A model generated the notes under the pieces. The model worked only from the letters and a program-made list of their open reading frames with translations. It did no database searches and was not told where the DNA came from. Of a stretch of DNA of 64,000 nucleotides, positions 61,249 through 64,000 are shown one piece after another; position 1 is the first letter of the stretch; each line of letters starts with the position of its first letter. The DNA comes from Lytechinus pictus (taxonomy: Eukaryota; Echinodermata; Echinoidea; Temnopleuroida; Toxopneustidae). Location: the NCBI RefSeq assembly GCF_037042905.1, contig NC_087247.1, forward strand, positions 42,755,920 to 42,819,919, given 5' to 3'. The position numbers and the translations under genes are program-made.

Positions 61249-61460
61249 GGCCCGTTTCATCATGAGTTACAAGTATGGTAACTACGATTTAGGGATGGCA
61301 AAAGCACTAGAGACCTCTTTACCTAATCACGACTTTATCTACTCTTTTCATCTTCCCTTTTGGAATGAGCAAAGGCCTATAAGACGCAATACAAACAATG
61401 CTTTGTTTTTAAGTGATATCGCTTGTGATATCGATACTTTATAGAGCGCAACGTATCGTC
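61249..61460 (+). repeat. Possible end of a dispersed GGGGCCCGTTTCAT-type repeat
   Basis: GGGGCCCGTTTCATCATGAG followed by TTACAAGTATGGTAACTACG-like sequence resembles a family of short repeats I associate with echinoderm and hemichordate DNA. The matching far end was not found, so the extent is a guess. Confidence 0.25.
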
Positions 61461-61690
61461 TCAGATTTGCGCTTGCTTGATTCGCTGAATCCTTCGCGTC
61501 ACGAGCGCGTAACAAAATGAATACATTAATGAATTTGCCAAGTTGACCTTTGTCATTGCGCTGATGTGCGTATTGTCTAATACACGTACAAAACCACAGT
61601 TGACGAGGGAGCATCGTACGAAATTAATATTAATGAGGGCTTATTTTAGCTTCTAATGGATTAAACAAAATGGCGGTAGCTTCGGGGGCT
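61440..61690 (+). promoter_or_regulatory. CpG-containing block with CAAAATGGCGG
   Basis: A short interval with CpG well above background (GAGCGCAACG, CTTCGCGTCACGAGCGCG, CATCGTACG). It ends in AACAAAATGGCGGTAGC at 61665-61681, a good match to the YY1 core and also a strong translation-start context. The frame from this ATG closes after 12 codons, just inside the adjacent TTAA element. Confidence 0.25.
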
Positions 61691-61704
61691 TGGTACTATG
61701 GTTC

Positions 61705-62310
61705 TTAAAGGGGAATCCAACCCAAATGAAAACTTGTTTTTATAAGGAAAAGAAAAATCGGACAAGTTGATAGGTGAAAGTTTGAACAATATTGGACAAA
61801 CAACAAGAAAGTTATGAAGTTTTAAAAGTTGTAAATATTGGTAATCACTATACCCATGGAGACTTCAAATTGGCCGCATATATGGGATGTCATAGTGATG
61901 TAAGGCAAGGACTACTCTTTCATGTACTCCAATACATATTATGGCTAAAATGTCTTTTTTCCTCAAAGTTTTATTTCAAATTATATTTTTCTTTCATGAG
62001 GACATAAAACAATATACTACCTGGGTTATATTTAGATTACTGCCCCAGGGGAATGGGTACTTATGAGAAAACCACAAATCCCTGATAATAAAGTACATGG
62101 CCTATATGGGAAAGTTGTCCTTGTCCCTTGTCATAATTTACTTCCCCAGTTGCCAATTTGAAATCTACATAGTATTAGTGATCTCAATTTTAAAACAGCT
62201 ATAACTTTCTTATTGCTTGTCTGATTTCTTTCAAACTTTCACCATTCTGTTTAATTTTTTTTCTCCTTCCCAACACAACATTTCATGGCCAAGGCTGGAT
62301 TCCCCTTTAA
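61705..62310. mobile_element. TTAA-flanked foldback MITE (606 bp)
   Basis: It begins TTAAAGGGGAATCCAACCC and ends GGCTGGATTCCCCTTTAA, inverted ends matching at 16 of 18 or 19 positions, with TTAA at both edges as in piggyBac-type insertions. The arms are a long degenerate inverted repeat: GGTGAAAGTTTGAA and CAAGAAAGTTATGAAGTTTT on the left correspond to reverse-complemented TTCAAACTTTCACC and AAAACAGCTATAACTTTCTT on the right. It has no coding capacity. Confidence 0.82.
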
Positions 62311-63417
62311 TGTCTTTCTGTAATTTCAGGGAGAGGGAATGTTAAAGATTGACAATGAGATTGGAATGTTCAACAAAATTTGCAAGAGAGGTCGAAATAA
62401 GTGGATAAAGGGAGATATAATGGGAGGACAGAAATTGATAGAGTGGGGCAATAATCCTAATCAAAGAGGGGCAGTGGGCCTATAGGCCTACTTGATATTG
62501 GAACCCGAAAATTTTGTCCATTTATCATCTGGAAACAATTTTATGACATTTAGTTTGAAAATGATTAAATTGATGTCTAGTCTAATCTAATGGAATCATT
62601 TGATTTCGACTTGATTTATTTATATTGTATTGATCTAATATAAGCAGGGAGTGACTGCATGAGCTTCGGTGTTCTACCACCGTGTACAGGCCAATTGTTA
62701 CCAAGATACTGTAAACAGGTGGCGCTCTTCACCCTATGTTTTCTGGCTGTTACAACTTGGTTTATAGGCTAGCTAGGCTGTGTGGAATAGTGGAGTTTTC
62801 GAAGGTAAATAAAATTCTAAAAAAATAAATGTTGGTCATATTTGTTTTTAGATGGTCTATGAATTCTGTATGAACACTTTCTTTCAACCTTGTTTGATTT
62901 AAATTGAAATTTATTGCAGTAGTCTTGGATCTGGTGAGGGTCAACAATTGTAGTCTGACTCTGAGTCTGACTACACTACAGTCCGACTCATTGAAATTGG
63001 CGTAAGACTCTATCTTACCTAACGCCCGGCCCAGGTCACTCACTCGTATTAACTATTAATTGCTATGATAGTACCCCGGTACCTCGCACTATGAACGTGG
63101 CTACGCAAGCCAATGGATTTTAGAGTTGTCGGTTAACATCGCTTCATAACGTGAATAATGTTAGCCAAAACTCATTCCGCTATTCACCAGGGCTTTTTCT
63201 GGTGAAAAGCGTTCCATTTTCAATTTTTACAAATATTTTTCTATTAATATTTATTCATATTGTATAAACATAGACATAGTAGTTAGTCTTGAGGACGCAA
63301 TGATGATGACTTTATTAAAATCCTGACATACTTCTTCATCATTGACATCTTGACACTCTTCCCATAGACGCATAAGAGACGGACCAAAACAAAGATGGAT
63401 TTCCCTAGGATTTTAGG
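62311..63417. other. Stretch without a recognised gene
   Basis: AT-rich with a few CpG-containing spots (62690-62740, 63060-63130). A minus-strand frame of 93 codons (62762-63043) lacks recognisable content. No repeat boundary could be placed. Confidence 0.5.
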
Positions 63418-63451
63418 AAATATATAGGGCCTATATAGGCCCTATATATTT
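63418..63451. repeat. 34 bp perfect palindrome
   Basis: The sequence reads identically on both strands over 34 bases with no spacer: AAATATATAGGGCCTAT on one side and its complement on the other. It is built from TATATAGGGCC and AGGCCTAT words like those elsewhere in the last 8 kb. It may extrude as a cruciform. Confidence 0.95.
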
Positions 63452-63851
63452 AGGCCTATATCATAACCTTGTTCATTGAATGAGTGCAACCACCCTGCCT
63501 GTTGGGAATCTACAGGATGGACTAGTCTATGGCCTGCCAATGCTGTACAGAGCACACACTTTAAAAAATGATTAAAATATCACTTTTGTGACCAAAATTA
63601 TTAATTTCCGTACAGTTGCCATTTATTTTTCATGAGTAACTTGGCCATAATTGTTGTATTCACTGGAGCGCTCAAAAACTTGAATTTTGGGCATATTTTT
63701 GTGTATGCCCTCTATTGGTGGAAAATAATATGGCAAGAAAATTTTCATTCTTTTATCTCTATTTTTAATAAAGAAAAAAATAATTTAAAGAATCAAATTT
63801 ACTTAAGGGCTCACAGGCCTAATTCATTTCCCATAGACTCGTGTGTTAAAG

Positions 63852-64000
63852 TGGCACTTAAGGACGTTCCACAGTTAGAGTGAAATCCATGTCATTTTCA
63901 CCAAACTTTGCACATAGATACTTTAGAACCTCAATACTCGAAATATTCAAAAATTAACATAGGTCCATGTGCTTGATTTTTTGCTATAGAGCTTCAAAGT
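63852..64000. mobile_element. Possible left part of an element running off the window
   Basis: CACTTAAGGACGTTCCACAG followed by AGTGAAATCCATGTCATTTT and CACCAAACTTTGCACATAG resembles the terminal region of short dispersed elements of this kind in marine invertebrates. The other end is beyond the window, so this is weak. Confidence 0.25.

Noticed and set aside
1..64000. CRISPR arrays, bacterial operons, rRNA genes and viral genes
   Set aside because: I looked for regular short repeats with unique spacers, compact gene arrays and characteristic conserved RNA motifs and saw none. The intron-exon structure points to an animal genome.

Overview
The window looks like AT-rich genomic DNA (roughly one-third G+C by eye) from a metazoan. 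Exons are small, introns long, splice sites GT-AG, and there are no bacterial-type gene arrays. The gene content (one RUSC-family gene with a 23 kb intron), TTAA-flanked foldback elements with AAAGGACAAGTCCACCCC-type ends, G-tract-ended elements, and TAGGCC/TCTAGA-rich patches together suggest a marine deuterostome invertebrate, most likely an echinoderm such as a sea urchin. That assignment is inferred from repeat style and protein resemblance, not from a database search.

The one gene I can support is on the + strand, from 4769 to the stop codon at 49983-49985. It is an orthologue of the vertebrate RUSC1 (NESCA) / RUSC2 (iporin) pair. Nine exons join in one continuous frame with all eight splice phases agreeing, giving 655 visible residues. 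In order these are a Ser/Thr-rich segment, a RUN domain encoded by exons 2-7, a long disordered linker with a Trp-containing segment, a proline-rich stretch, and a C-terminal SH3 domain ending almost at the stop codon. The 5' part of the gene (start codon and the long N-terminal region expected for the family) was not found and probably lies upstream. Vertebrate RUSC proteins are accessory factors of the AP-4 adaptor complex that drive outward transport of ATG9A vesicles and bind Rab proteins. The role here is inferred from homology.

Layout: 1-4768 is upstream or intronic DNA with one weak exon candidate. 4769-10920 holds exons 1-3. 10921-34122 is a giant intron with a hAT-like non-autonomous element (22014-22562), a nested pair of elements (24850-26852 enclosing 25730-26285), a possible LINE 3' tail, and several better-than-background patches that may be cis-regulatory. 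34123-49985 holds exons 4-9 with introns containing a small foldback element, a degenerate minisatellite and a 131 bp inverted-repeat element. 49986-56040 is 3'UTR and intergenic DNA with minisatellites. 56041-57190 is a CpG-richer block that may be the promoter of another transcription unit, followed by weak candidate exons at 58217-58313 and 59314-59403. The last 8 kb is dense in repeats: a tandem G-rich array, a 24 bp inverted repeat with further copies, a TTAA foldback element, and a 34 bp perfect palindrome.

No rRNA, convincing tRNA, CRISPR array, viral gene or toxin gene was seen. I found no undescribed multi-gene system. The most unusual items are the divergent SH3 ligand surface, the nested transposable elements, and the uncharacterised CpG-rich block with its possible spliced transcript.
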